Assembly (NCBI GenBank): GCA_050694275.1
Contig: JBOGXF010000118.1
Span: 1 to 14,338 of the forward strand
Length of the DNA: 14,338 nt
From: JBOGXF01 sp050694275
Lineage (GTDB): Bacteria > Actinomycetota > CADDZG01 > WHSQ01
Direction of reading: 5' to 3'
Shown: piece after piece, positions 6,131 to 13,934 of the stretch
Position numbering within the stretch: position 1 is the first letter of the stretch
How the letters are laid out: every line of letters starts with the position of its first letter
The notes under the pieces: model-generated
Told to the model about the DNA's origin: nothing
Database searches by the model: none
Seen by the model: the letters and a program-made list of their open reading frames with translations, nothing else
Position numbers and translations under genes: made by a program

Positions 6131-6538
6131 ATGGCGAGAAGACGGGTGGAGCCGCTTCGCGAGGTGCTCGGGCCCCTCGAGGCTGACGTGATGGAGGTCA
6201 TCTGGGGCCACGACGAGGTGACGGTCCGCGACGTGTACGCCGAGCTCCGCAAGAGCAGGCGCATCGCCTACACCACCGTCATGACGACCATGAGCCGCTT
6301 GAGCGATAAGGGTCTGCTGCGCCGCTCCGAAACTCAGCCCGCCCATCGTTACTCCCCCCTCGTGTCGCGTGAGCAGTATGCGCGGTCGACCATCAAGTCG
6401 GTGGTGGACTGGCTCGTGAACCAGTTCGGCCATCCCGCAGTCTCGTACTTCCTCGACCGCGTCGAGAGAGGCGACGAACGGGTCATAGAGACCCTCAGAG
6501 AGGCGATCCGCCAGCGCGAGGCCAACGAGGAGAAATGA
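6131..6538 (+). CDS. BlaI/MecI-type winged-helix transcriptional repressor
   Basis: The 135-residue protein is a BlaI/MecI family DNA-binding repressor. The N-terminal winged helix (about 12-75) includes LGPLEADVMEVIW, the recognition-helix region AYTTVMTTMSRLSDKGLL (46-63) and the wing RRSETQPAHRYSPL. The C-terminal helices (about 80-130) would form the dimer interface. Family members repress their own operon until a partner M56 membrane protease triggers their inactivation; the adjoining gene is such a protease. ATG 6131 is preferred because GGGAG (6119-6123) lies 7 bases before it. The frame is open upstream to a GTG at 6071, but that extension would run through the hairpin repeat and adds residues foreign to the family. 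The gene overlaps the protease gene by 4 bp (ATGA). Confidence 0.92.
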   Translation: MARRRVEPLREVLGPLEADVMEVIWGHDEVTVRDVYAELRKSRRIAYTTVMTTMSRLSDKGLLRRSETQPAHRYSPLVSREQYARSTIKSVVDWLVNQFGHPAVSYFLDRVERGDERVIETLREAIRQREANEEK

Positions 6539-8028
6539 CCCAAGCTGCACCAACCATTCTTGCCGTTGAGGCGGATTCCGCCTGGGTGGTCATCCTTGCG
6601 GTCTCCCTCGTCACTTTCCCAGTGGCACTCCTTTTCCGCCGGGTCATAAAACGGCCCGGCGGTTTCGCGTCGGGCCTCCTGATGGTCCTCCCGCTCTTGT
6701 TGCCTCTCGTGACCGCGATCGTCTTTCAGCGCGCCGTGTTACCGGAGTTCGGAATCCTGAGACCGGTGGGGCCGGACCTGCTCCATGACCCCGCCGAGAA
6801 GCTGCTGCACTTCCTTGTCGTCGCCGATGCGCGCGATCGGCTGGTGATCCCATACGCGCTTTCCGGCTCCGCAGGAACCTGGATACTCGTCATCGGATTC
6901 GCGGCGAGCTCGCTCATGCTGCTGAGAAGGTCACTCGGCTACCTTGCGATGAGGCGATTGATCCGGAGGTGCTCCCGGCCCGAAGACGGCGCCCTGAGCA
7001 GAGTCGAAGCGGCGGTGAGGAGACTGGCGTGCGCGGTAAACCTGCCGCGTGCGCCCGAGGTCCTCTTCCTTCCCGTGGGCATCCCCGGCGCCTTCGCCAC
7101 CGCCCGTGGCGGCGGCAAGATCATGCTCGCGCGCGATCTGGTCGCGTCCCTCGACGATCGTGAGCTCGAGGCGATCGTTGCCCACGAGATCGCGCATCTC
7201 GAGGCGCGCGACGGTCGCCTCATCGCGGTCGCAGGGATCCTTCGCGACATGGTCGTTTGGAATCCCATCGCCCACTTCGCGCTGAGACGGCTCGAGATAG
7301 ATCGCGAGTTCGAGGCCGACCGGCGCGCCGCCGACATGACCGGGAAGCCTCTGGCCGTCGCGTCGAGCCTGCTCAAGATGTGCGAGATGATGAACGGACA
7401 CCGCCGAGCGCGCCGGGCTGCGCTTGCCTTCTGGAGGCCCGACGGCCGCCTTCGCCGCCGGGTGACACGCATGCTTGCCCTCGCGGACGGACCCTTGCCG
7501 ACGATTCCGACGCGGTGCATTCCCTTTGTTGCCGCGGCGTGTTTGACTGCGGCACTGGGAATGCAGGTCGGGGCCGGTATCGCCCGCCAAAGCGGCTCGG
7601 CGTTCGCGATCGTCTGGGGCGCGCCCGACGTCGGCTCCATGGCGGTGTGGAACGAACAGCAGTTTCTGCAGGAGGCAAAGTTGGAGCGCACGGCTGCCCA
7701 GGCCAAGAAGGCCGCCAAGGGAAAAGGGAAGAGGGCGGCGAGCGTGACCGCCACGCGCGTGTCGGCGACCGACGGCATTGCCCTGCGCCACGACGACCTC
7801 CCGCGCTGGTTGAGGACGCTTTCTAAGCTCCCCGACAGCGAGGGGATATCGATGCGGATGCTCCCCTGGGAGAAGGGGCAGGGCTGGCGCGCGGTTCCGG
7901 TGTTCACGGGGGGCTCCCTTGGACCCTTCGGCATCTACCGGGTCGACTCCCAGCCGCTCCCCCGGCCCCTTGGGGGCCGGGGATGCCCCGGAGCGCGGGG
8001 GTCGGGAGACTGCCCCGGATTCCAGTAG
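6535..8028 (+). CDS. BlaR1-like M56 membrane metalloprotease
   Basis: This 497-residue integral membrane zinc protease probably senses an extracellular signal and inactivates the BlaI-type repressor encoded just upstream. Likely membrane segments are at about 17-36, 44-64, 112-131 and 328-350. The zinc site is H217-E218-x2-H221 in AHEIAHLEARDG, with E258 in the EFEAD motif as third ligand. The part beyond the last membrane segment (351-497) begins with a Lys/Ala-rich stretch (386-400). It lacks the penicillin-binding sensor domain and STxK-type motif of true BlaR1, so the signal is unlikely to be a beta-lactam bound in the classical way. The last 25 or so residues (Gly, Pro, Arg, Cys-rich) are encoded by a GC hairpin and look unlike folded protein. 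Residue 69 uses a TTA codon. Confidence 0.88.
   Translation: MTQAAPTILAVEADSAWVVILAVSLVTFPVALLFRRVIKRPGGFASGLLMVLPLLLPLVTAIVFQRAVLPEFGILRPVGPDLLHDPAEKLLHFLVVADARDRLVIPYALSGSAGTWILVIGFAASSLMLLRRSLGYLAMRRLIRRCSRPEDGALSRVEAAVRRLACAVNLPRAPEVLFLPVGIPGAFATARGGGKIMLARDLVASLDDRELEAIVAHEIAHLEARDGRLIAVAGILRDMVVWNPIAHFALRRLEIDREFEADRRAADMTGKPLAVASSLLKMCEMMNGHRRARRAALAFWRPDGRLRRRVTRMLALADGPLPTIPTRCIPFVAAACLTAALGMQVGAGIARQSGSAFAIVWGAPDVGSMAVWNEQQFLQEAKLERTAAQAKKAAKGKGKRAASVTATRVSATDGIALRHDDLPRWLRTLSKLPDSEGISMRMLPWEKGQGWRAVPVFTGGSLGPFGIYRVDSQPLPRPLGGRGCPGARGSGDCPGFQ
7960..7982 (+). terminator. GC-rich hairpin inside the 3' end of the M56 gene
   Basis: CCCCGGCCCC (7960-7969) pairs with GGGGCCGGGG (7973-7982) around a 3-base loop TTG, a 10-bp all-GC stem. 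It lies 46 bases before the annotated stop. A second small stem, TTCCAG (8020-8025) with CTGGAA (8029-8034), holds the TAG stop in its loop. No T tract follows. A terminator for the blaI-like operon is the likely role, with the coding frame simply running through it. Confidence 0.5.
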
Positions 8029-8073
8029 CTGGAAGCTCGTGGGGGCCTCGTGGCACCTCTACTAGTTTTGTCG

Positions 8074-8079
8074 TAGGCT
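8074..8079 (+). promoter_or_regulatory. Possible -10 element TAGGCT of the peptide importer operon
   Basis: TAGGCT lies 41 bases before the lipoprotein start codon and has the same TAGNCT form as three other promoter-like sites in the window. Unlike the acyl-CoA synthetase case, this transcript would carry a leader of about 35 bases with a ribosome-binding purine run (AAGGGGGA, 8108-8115). No convincing -35 hexamer was seen. Confidence 0.35.
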
Positions 8080-8120
8080 CGGCGGCACGTTTGTTTGTGC
8101 TCGGAAAAAGGGGGACTTTC

Positions 8121-9782
8121 ATGAGTGAGTTCAAGCGATCGCGATCGCTGAAGCTCTTTGCGTTGCTCCTTGCCATGTCGCTCATCGCCGCGGCATGTGG
8201 GGGGGACGACGGCGACGCCGAAACCACCACTGCGGAAGGCGAACCGGTCGTCGGCGGCACTCTCGTAGTGGGAGCGGAGCAGGAGCCGTCGGAGAGCCTC
8301 AACGTCGAGCTCGCGGCCGGCAATCTCGCGTGGGCGCAGTGGATCATCAACAGCACCACGCTGCGCGGCGCGTTCGTCCAGCTGCCCGACTTCACCTACG
8401 GGCCGGACATGATCACTGAGGAACCGGTCCCCGAGGAGGACCCGTTCGCGATCACCTACACGATCAAAGAAGAGGCGCAGTGGTCCGACGAGACGCCGAT
8501 CTCGGCCGAGGACTTCGAGTTCACCTGGCAGGTCTACATCGACGAGAAGAACAAGGTCGCCAGCCGCGCCGGGTACGACGTCATCGAAGACGCCGAGATC
8601 ATCGACGAGAAGACGATCAAGTTCACCTTCAGCGAGCCTTACGCGGGATGGCGCGATCTGTTCCGCACGGTGTTCCCAAAGCACGCGCTCGAGGGTGAGA
8701 ACTTCAACCGAGTGTGGACCAACGAGATCGTCAACCCCCAGACCGGCGAGCCGATCGCGAGCGGTCCGTTCATCTTCGAGAGCTACGAGAAGGGGAGCGA
8801 GCTGACCGTCGTACGCAACGAGAACTACTGGGGTGAGCACACGGCCTATCTCGACTCGATCGTGTTCCGCTTCATCCCGGAGACGGCGAGCGAGATCCAG
8901 GCCCTGCGTGGGGGCGAGGTGGACGCGATCTATCCGCAGCCCCAGCTCGAGCTTGCCGAGCTCACGGCCGAGCCGAACATCGAGATCGAGACGAATCCGG
9001 GCACGACCTGGGAGCACATGGACTTCCAATACGCCAACGAGCTGCTTGCGCAGGACTTCGTGCGCCAGGCGATCGCCTTCGGGGTGAACCGGCAGGCGAT
9101 CGTCGACCAGCTCTTCCAGAGCATCACTCCCGATCTGCCGCTCCTGCAGAACATGATCTTCCTCAACCCCTCGCCGTTCTACGAGGAGCACTTCAACATC
9201 TACGAGCACGATCCCGAGCAGGCGATCTCGCTGCTCGAAGAGAACGGCTGCACGAGAGATGGTCCACAGGACATCTTCGAGTGCGACGGCCAGGAGCTGT
9301 CGTTCGGCTTCAAGTCGACGGCCGGCAATGCCCTGCGTGAGCTGGTCTTTGAGATCGTGCAGGAGCAGCTCCGGCTGGTCGGCATCGACGTCAAGTCCGA
9401 GTTCGGCGACGCCGCGGTCGTGTTCGGCGACCAGGGCCTCGTCGGAGGGAAGTACGACATCTTCATGTTCGCCTGGGTGGGAAGCCCCGACCCAGGGGGA
9501 AGCGTCGAGATCCACAAGTGCGAGGGAAGCCAGAACTATCAGGCCTACTGCAACGAGGAGGTCACCGACCTGCTCGAGGAGAGCGATGTCACCGTCGACC
9601 CCCAGGCACGAGCGGATCTGATGAACCAGGCGGACGAGCTGATGGCGCAGGACCTACCGATCCTGCCGCTGTACGTGAAGCCGACGTTCTTCGCCTTCCA
9701 CAGCAAGCTCCAGAACGCGATCGACAACCCGACGCAGGCCGGGTTCGCGTGGAACGCGGTGGAGTGGTTTATCGAGGAGTAG
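8121..9782 (+). CDS. oppA: Peptide ABC transporter substrate-binding lipoprotein (SBP_bac_5 family)
   Basis: This is the extracytoplasmic solute receptor of the importer encoded by the next four genes; it is 553 residues long, the usual size for OppA/DppA-type proteins. The N-terminus has a KRSR-containing n-region, a hydrophobic core and a lipobox ending LIAAAC, so C26 should carry lipid. An acidic linker (GGDDGDAE) follows. Family-typical stretches include GGTLVVGAEQEP, EDFEFTWQVY, GPFIFESYEKGSELTVVRNENYWG and ALRGGEVDAIYP. ATG 8121 is preferred over the upstream open frame (to 7983) because it directly precedes the signal peptide and has AAGGGGGA at 8108-8115. The substrate is probably an oligo- or dipeptide, but the family also takes up nickel complexes, opines and other solutes. 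Gene symbol denotes family role. Confidence 0.9.
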   Translation: MSEFKRSRSLKLFALLLAMSLIAAACGGDDGDAETTTAEGEPVVGGTLVVGAEQEPSESLNVELAAGNLAWAQWIINSTTLRGAFVQLPDFTYGPDMITEEPVPEEDPFAITYTIKEEAQWSDETPISAEDFEFTWQVYIDEKNKVASRAGYDVIEDAEIIDEKTIKFTFSEPYAGWRDLFRTVFPKHALEGENFNRVWTNEIVNPQTGEPIASGPFIFESYEKGSELTVVRNENYWGEHTAYLDSIVFRFIPETASEIQALRGGEVDAIYPQPQLELAELTAEPNIEIETNPGTTWEHMDFQYANELLAQDFVRQAIAFGVNRQAIVDQLFQSITPDLPLLQNMIFLNPSPFYEEHFNIYEHDPEQAISLLEENGCTRDGPQDIFECDGQELSFGFKSTAGNALRELVFEIVQEQLRLVGIDVKSEFGDAAVVFGDQGLVGGKYDIFMFAWVGSPDPGGSVEIHKCEGSQNYQAYCNEEVTDLLEESDVTVDPQARADLMNQADELMAQDLPILPLYVKPTFFAFHSKLQNAIDNPTQAGFAWNAVEWFIEE

Positions 9783-9811
9783 CGAAACAGAATCTGTAGA
9801 CGAGTATCTCG

Positions 9812-9838
9812 GTACGGGGCGGCTACGCCGCCCCGTAC
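9812..9838 (+). terminator. 12-bp hairpin between lipoprotein and permease genes
   Basis: GTACGGGGCGGC (9812-9823) pairs perfectly with GCCGCCCCGTAC (9827-9838) around the loop TAC. It lies in the only sizeable gap of the importer operon, 29 bases after the lipoprotein stop. In many importer operons such a structure protects the upstream mRNA or partly terminates transcription. That would keep the receptor in excess over the membrane and ATPase subunits. No T run follows, so partial termination or RNA stabilisation is more likely than a full stop. Confidence 0.65.
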
Positions 9839-9890
9839 GCGTATCATGTCCTCATGCGCCGTGCGGTAACGGGGGAAGGGTCCGGCTAGA

Positions 9891-10856
9891 GTGCTCACCT
9901 ACGCACTACGTCGCTTGCTCTACAGCATCCCGGTCCTCATCGCCACGAGCCTCATCATCTTCACTTTCGTCACCATTTCGGGCGATCCCCTCAGCCAGAT
10001 CAAGCAGATCCCCGACGTCAGTCAGTCGACGATCGACAGCATCATCAGAGAGAAGCACCTCGACCGGCCGATCATCGTCCAGTACGGCTACTGGGTGAAC
10101 GACGCGTTCACGAACAACTTCGGCACCACCTTGCTCGGAGATGCACCGATCCTGCCGGACATAAGGCGGGTCATGTGGAACACGATGCAGCTCATATTCG
10201 CCGCCGTGATTCTCGCCATCATCGTTGCTCTTATCGTCGGTGTGATTTCGGCCGTCAAGCAATACTCGGTGTTCGACTACACGAGCACGTCGCTGAGCTT
10301 CCTTGGCTTCGCCACTCCCGTCTTCTGGCTCGCCCTCATCCTGCAGGTCATATTCACTAACATCTTCCTGGAAACGGGAGTGCGCATTTTTTATACGGGC
10401 GGCCTCAGCTCGCCGAGTCCGGACAATTTCCTGATCGACCGCATTCAGCATCTCGCGCTTCCGGTGATCACTCTGGCTGCTATCAGCATCGCTCAGTACA
10501 GCCGCTACATCCGCGCGTCGATGCTCGATGTCATCAACTCGGATTACGTCCGCACCGCCCGCGCCAAAGGGCTCAGGGAGCGCAAGGTAGTCATGAAGCA
10601 CGCCCTCAGGAACGCCTTGATCCCCTTCGTCACGGTCGTAGCGGTCGACTTCGGCGCGCTGTTTGGAGGGGCGATCGTGACAGAGACGGTCTTCAGCCTC
10701 GACGGGATGGGACGCTACCTGGTGTCCAATCTCAGCGAACGGGACACTTATCCCCTGATGGCGTGGCTGATGGTCGTGTCCGTGATCGTCATCTTGTTCA
10801 ATCTGATCGCCGACATCATCTACGGCTTTCTCGACCCGAGGATCCGCTATGAGTGA
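9891..10856 (+). CDS. oppB: Peptide ABC transporter permease, OppB/DppB type
   Basis: The 321-residue inner-membrane subunit forms half of the translocation channel. It begins with the classic LRRLLYSIPVLIATSLIIFTFV first membrane helix and has a periplasmic loop (about 35-95). Further helices follow near 100-125, 135-160, 190-210, 250-275 and 290-312. The cytoplasmic EAA loop that docks the ATPases reads YVRTARAKGLRERKVVMKHA, followed by LRNALIP. The start is GTG at 9891, with a purine run GGGGGAAGGG at 9871-9880 as the only ribosome-site candidate, 10 bases upstream. It overlaps the next permease gene by 8 bp, which implies coupled translation. Confidence 0.93.
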   Translation: MLTYALRRLLYSIPVLIATSLIIFTFVTISGDPLSQIKQIPDVSQSTIDSIIREKHLDRPIIVQYGYWVNDAFTNNFGTTLLGDAPILPDIRRVMWNTMQLIFAAVILAIIVALIVGVISAVKQYSVFDYTSTSLSFLGFATPVFWLALILQVIFTNIFLETGVRIFYTGGLSSPSPDNFLIDRIQHLALPVITLAAISIAQYSRYIRASMLDVINSDYVRTARAKGLRERKVVMKHALRNALIPFVTVVAVDFGALFGGAIVTETVFSLDGMGRYLVSNLSERDTYPLMAWLMVVSVIVILFNLIADIIYGFLDPRIRYE

Positions 10857-11868
10857 CCCCCGCCCGCTCGAGAACGCCACACCACGCCGGCTCGAACAGG
10901 CGGAGCCGGGAGGGCCTCCGGTCACCGACCCGCACTTGCTGGACCAACTTCCCGCCGGGCAGGCGGGTGAGCTGACGGCGCTCTACGAGCAGGGTCTCGA
11001 GATCAAGCCCCGCAGCCAGTGGGCGCTTGCGCGGCGCCGCTTCTTCCGTCACAAGCTCGCCATCGTCGCCCTGTTCGGGCTCTTCATCATCTTCGGCGCC
11101 GGCATCTTCGCCGAGCAGGTCGCCCCCTACGGATTCAGGGAGCAGAACTTCGCGGAGAGCGGCCTCGGACCGACGCTCGAGAACCAGCACTACTTCGGCA
11201 CCGACGTGCTGGGACGCGATTACTTCAGCCGGGTGATCTTCGGGATCCGCACGTCGATACGGGTGGCCTTGCTCGTGGCCCTCGTGTCCACCGCCATCGG
11301 AACCACGGTTGGGGCCATCTCCGGCTACTTCGGGGGCCGGATCGACAATTTCCTGATGCGCTTCACCGACCTGATGCTCACGCTCCCGATTCTCGCGGTT
11401 CTGCTGGTCGCGACCGCGCTATTGGGGCAGGGGTCGCCGTTCCGTGTCGCCTTGATCCTCGCGTTCTTCTTGTGGATGTCGCTCGCCCGTATCGTGCGCG
11501 GCAGCTTCTTGTCTTTGCGCGAGAAGGAGTACGTCGAGGCGGCCAAGGCCGTCGGCGCCACCGACCTTCGCATCATCTTTCGCCACATGCTCCCGAACAC
11601 CCTGGGGCCGATCATCGTCAACGCGACCCTGACGATCGCGCTTGCGATCTTGATCGAGGCCACGCTGTCGTTCATCGGATTCGGCGTCCAGCCGCCGACC
11701 CCCGCTCTGGGCAAGCTCATCGCCGACAACCAGGGTCAGATGCTCACCAGTTGGTGGCTGGTGGTTTTCCCCGGCCTCACCATCGTCGCGATCGTGCTGT
11801 GCATCAACTTCGTCGGCGACGGTCTGCGCGACGCGCTCGACCCGACCCAGCGGAGAGTCCGTGCCTGA
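10849..11868 (+). CDS. oppC: Peptide ABC transporter permease, OppC/DppC type
   Basis: This 339-residue second channel subunit has a longer than usual cytoplasmic N-terminal extension (about 65 residues, Pro- and Glu-rich) before the first membrane helix, LAIVALFGLFIIFGAGIFA. The N-terminal OppC signature ALARRRFFRHKLA precedes it. The periplasmic segment carries HYFGTDVLGRDYFSRVIFGIRTS, a hallmark of this subunit. The EAA loop reads YVEAAKAVGATDLRIIFRHM, followed by LPNTLGPIIV. The ATG at 10849 has GAGGA at 10838-10842 and overlaps the oppB-like stop by 8 bp. The gene in turn overlaps the ATPase gene by 8 bp. All five importer subunits are encoded in the standard order. Confidence 0.93.
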   Translation: MSDPRPLENATPRRLEQAEPGGPPVTDPHLLDQLPAGQAGELTALYEQGLEIKPRSQWALARRRFFRHKLAIVALFGLFIIFGAGIFAEQVAPYGFREQNFAESGLGPTLENQHYFGTDVLGRDYFSRVIFGIRTSIRVALLVALVSTAIGTTVGAISGYFGGRIDNFLMRFTDLMLTLPILAVLLVATALLGQGSPFRVALILAFFLWMSLARIVRGSFLSLREKEYVEAAKAVGATDLRIIFRHMLPNTLGPIIVNATLTIALAILIEATLSFIGFGVQPPTPALGKLIADNQGQMLTSWWLVVFPGLTIVAIVLCINFVGDGLRDALDPTQRRVRA

Positions 11869-12883
11869 GCCCGTCCTCTCGATCCGTGATCTGGCCGTCG
11901 AGTTCGTCACCGAAGACGGCATCGTCAAGGCCGTGGACGGCGTCAGTTACGACATCTATCCGGGCGAGACACTGGGCGTCGTAGGCGAGTCAGGGTCCGG
12001 CAAGAGCGTCACCGTGATGTCGGTGCTCGGGCTCATCCCCCGGCCTCCCGGCAGGATCGTCGGCGGCGAGGCGATCTTCAAGGGCCGTGATCTCCTGAAG
12101 CTGCCGCGCAAGGAGCTTCGCAGGGTCACCGGCAAGGACGTTGCCATGGTGTTCCAGGACCCAATGACCTCGCTGAATCCGGTGTTCGAGGTCGGGGAGC
12201 AGATCGGTGAGGCTCTCCAGACGCATGATCCCGATCTCGAGGAAGAGGAGGCGCGCGAGCGCAGCATCGACCTGCTGAAGCTCGTGGGTGTTCCCAACGC
12301 CGAGCGACGCGTCGATCAGTTCCCCCACGAGTACTCGGGCGGGATGCGCCAGCGGGCGATGATCGCCATGGCTATCGCCAACCAACCGGCCGTGCTGATC
12401 GCCGACGAGCCGACGACCGCGCTCGACGTCACCATCCAGGCCCAGATACTCGAGGTGCTGAGAACCGCCCAGCGTGAGACCCACGCGGCAACAATCCTGA
12501 TCACCCACGATCTCGGCATCATCGCCGAGATGGCTTCTCGGGTGGTCGTCATGTATGCGGGTCGCGTCGTCGAGACCGGCGACGTCGAGACGATCTTTCA
12601 CGCTCCCCGGCATCCGTACACCATGGGTTTGATGAACAGCCTGCCGCGCCTCGAGACCGACGAGGCTCGGCTGGTGCCCATTGCGGGACAGCCACCAAGC
12701 TTGATCAACGTGCCCCCGGGGTGTCCGTTCCATCCGCGCTGCTTCCTGCGACAAGGACGCGCTCGGTGCGTCGAGGAGGTGCCGCCTCTGGAACCGGCAG
12801 GCGGACGTGGCCACCTGTCCGCGTGCCATTTCAAGGACGAGCTCACCGGCGACACGACCAAGCTTGTCGAGGAGCTTGCTTGA
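11861..12883 (+). CDS. oppD: Peptide ABC transporter ATPase, OppD/DppD type
   Basis: This 340-residue cytoplasmic ATPase powers uptake together with the following gene product. The Walker A motif is GESGSGKS (42-49), with the Q-loop in VFQDPMTSLNP. The ABC signature is SGGMRQRAM from S159, Walker B is LIADEP with D182 and E183, and the switch His lies in LITHDLG. The C-terminal oligopeptide-transporter extension carries CPFHPRC and the later RC and CHF cysteines, the cluster known in OppD/DppD proteins. The GTG at 11861 overlaps the preceding stop by 8 bp and has GGAGAG at 11852-11857. All catalytic residues are intact, so the subunit should be active. Confidence 0.94.
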   Translation: MPEPVLSIRDLAVEFVTEDGIVKAVDGVSYDIYPGETLGVVGESGSGKSVTVMSVLGLIPRPPGRIVGGEAIFKGRDLLKLPRKELRRVTGKDVAMVFQDPMTSLNPVFEVGEQIGEALQTHDPDLEEEEARERSIDLLKLVGVPNAERRVDQFPHEYSGGMRQRAMIAMAIANQPAVLIADEPTTALDVTIQAQILEVLRTAQRETHAATILITHDLGIIAEMASRVVVMYAGRVVETGDVETIFHAPRHPYTMGLMNSLPRLETDEARLVPIAGQPPSLINVPPGCPFHPRCFLRQGRARCVEEVPPLEPAGGRGHLSACHFKDELTGDTTKLVEELA

Positions 12884-13926
12884 AGACCGAGGAGAGACCG
12901 GCTGCGCTGCATGAACGCGCCGCCAGGGGCGAGGAGATCCTCAGGGTGGAGGGACTCGTCAAGTACTTCCCGATCAAGACGGGGCTCTTCCGGAAGACGA
13001 TCGGGCACGTGCACGCGGTGGACGGCGTCGATCTCACGCTCAAAGCGGGCGAAACCCTCGGGATCGTGGGCGAGTCCGGGTGCGGCAAGACGACGCTCGG
13101 GCGAACGATCATTCGTCTCACCGACGCAACCGACGGCAAGATCTTCTTCAAGGGCCGGGACATCACCACCTACAGTCGACGGCAGATGCGCGAGGTCCGG
13201 CGCGAGATCCAAATCGTGTTCCAGGACCCGTTCGCGTCCCTTAATCCGAGGATGACCGTGCGAGAGATCATCGCCGAGCCTCTCAGGGTCCACAACGTCT
13301 ACAAGGAGCGCGGCGGCCGGCAGAGGATCGCCGAGCTGATGGAGACCGTGGGCCTGAGCCCCGAGCACGGCAACCGCTTCCCGCACGAGTTCTCGGGAGG
13401 CCAGCGCCAGCGCATCGGGGTGGCGCGGGCCCTCGCCCTCAACCCGCAGGTGATGATCCTCGACGAGCCCGTGTCGGCTCTCGACGTGTCGATCCAGGCG
13501 CAAGTGATCAACCTGCTCGAGCGCATCCAGGACGAGTTCGGCCTCGCCTACATCTTCATCGCGCACGACCTGTCGGTCATCCGGCACATCTCCGATCGCG
13601 TGGCGGTTATGTATCTCGGCAAGGTCGTCGAGATCGGAACCAGGAAGGACATCTACGAGAGCCCGACGATGCCGTACACGCAGGCGTTGTTATCTGCCGC
13701 GCCGATCCCCGACCCGGCCAAGCGTGGGAAGCGCGAACGTATCGTCTTGAAGGGAGACGTGCCGAGCCCGGCCGATCCTCCTTCCGGATGTCGGTTCAGG
13801 ACGCGCTGCTGGAAGGCCGAGAAGATTTGCGCCGAGGAAGAGCCCGCCCTCGTCGATCGGGTGGTGCCTCACGCCAGCGCGTGCCATTTCGCGGAGAAGG
13901 ACCCCAAGGTCATCCTCGCCGACTAG
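12880..13926 (+). CDS. oppF: Peptide ABC transporter ATPase, OppF/DppF type (TTG start)
   Basis: This is the second ATPase of the importer, 348 residues with the start chosen here. Walker A is GESGCGKTT (64-72), the Q-loop lies in VFQDPFASLNP, the signature is SGGQRQRIG from S172, and Walker B is MILDEP with D195 and E196. The His switch is in IAHDLS. The C-terminal extension has GCRFRTRCWKAEKIC and ACHF cysteines. TTG 12880 is chosen because it overlaps the oppD-like stop (TTGA) and has GAGGAG 5 bases upstream (12869-12874). It yields MKTEERPAALHERAARGEEIL before the conserved LVKYFP. The frame stays open back to 12721, but that part lies over the oppD-like 3' end and is not family-like. A TTA codon occurs at 13690-13692. 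Confidence 0.93.
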   Translation: MKTEERPAALHERAARGEEILRVEGLVKYFPIKTGLFRKTIGHVHAVDGVDLTLKAGETLGIVGESGCGKTTLGRTIIRLTDATDGKIFFKGRDITTYSRRQMREVRREIQIVFQDPFASLNPRMTVREIIAEPLRVHNVYKERGGRQRIAELMETVGLSPEHGNRFPHEFSGGQRQRIGVARALALNPQVMILDEPVSALDVSIQAQVINLLERIQDEFGLAYIFIAHDLSVIRHISDRVAVMYLGKVVEIGTRKDIYESPTMPYTQALLSAAPIPDPAKRGKRERIVLKGDVPSPADPPSGCRFRTRCWKAEKICAEEEPALVDRVVPHASACHFAEKDPKVILAD

Positions 13927-13934
13927 GGCGGGAG

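Noticed and set aside
6535..8028. True beta-lactam sensor BlaR1
   Set aside because: The protease half fits, but no STxK-type penicillin-binding motif or domain is present after the last membrane helix.
7935..9515. 526-codon open frame on the minus strand opposite the lipoprotein gene
   Set aside because: It lies wholly antisense to a recognised solute-binding lipoprotein and has no family motifs. Long antisense frames are expected from high-GC codon bias.
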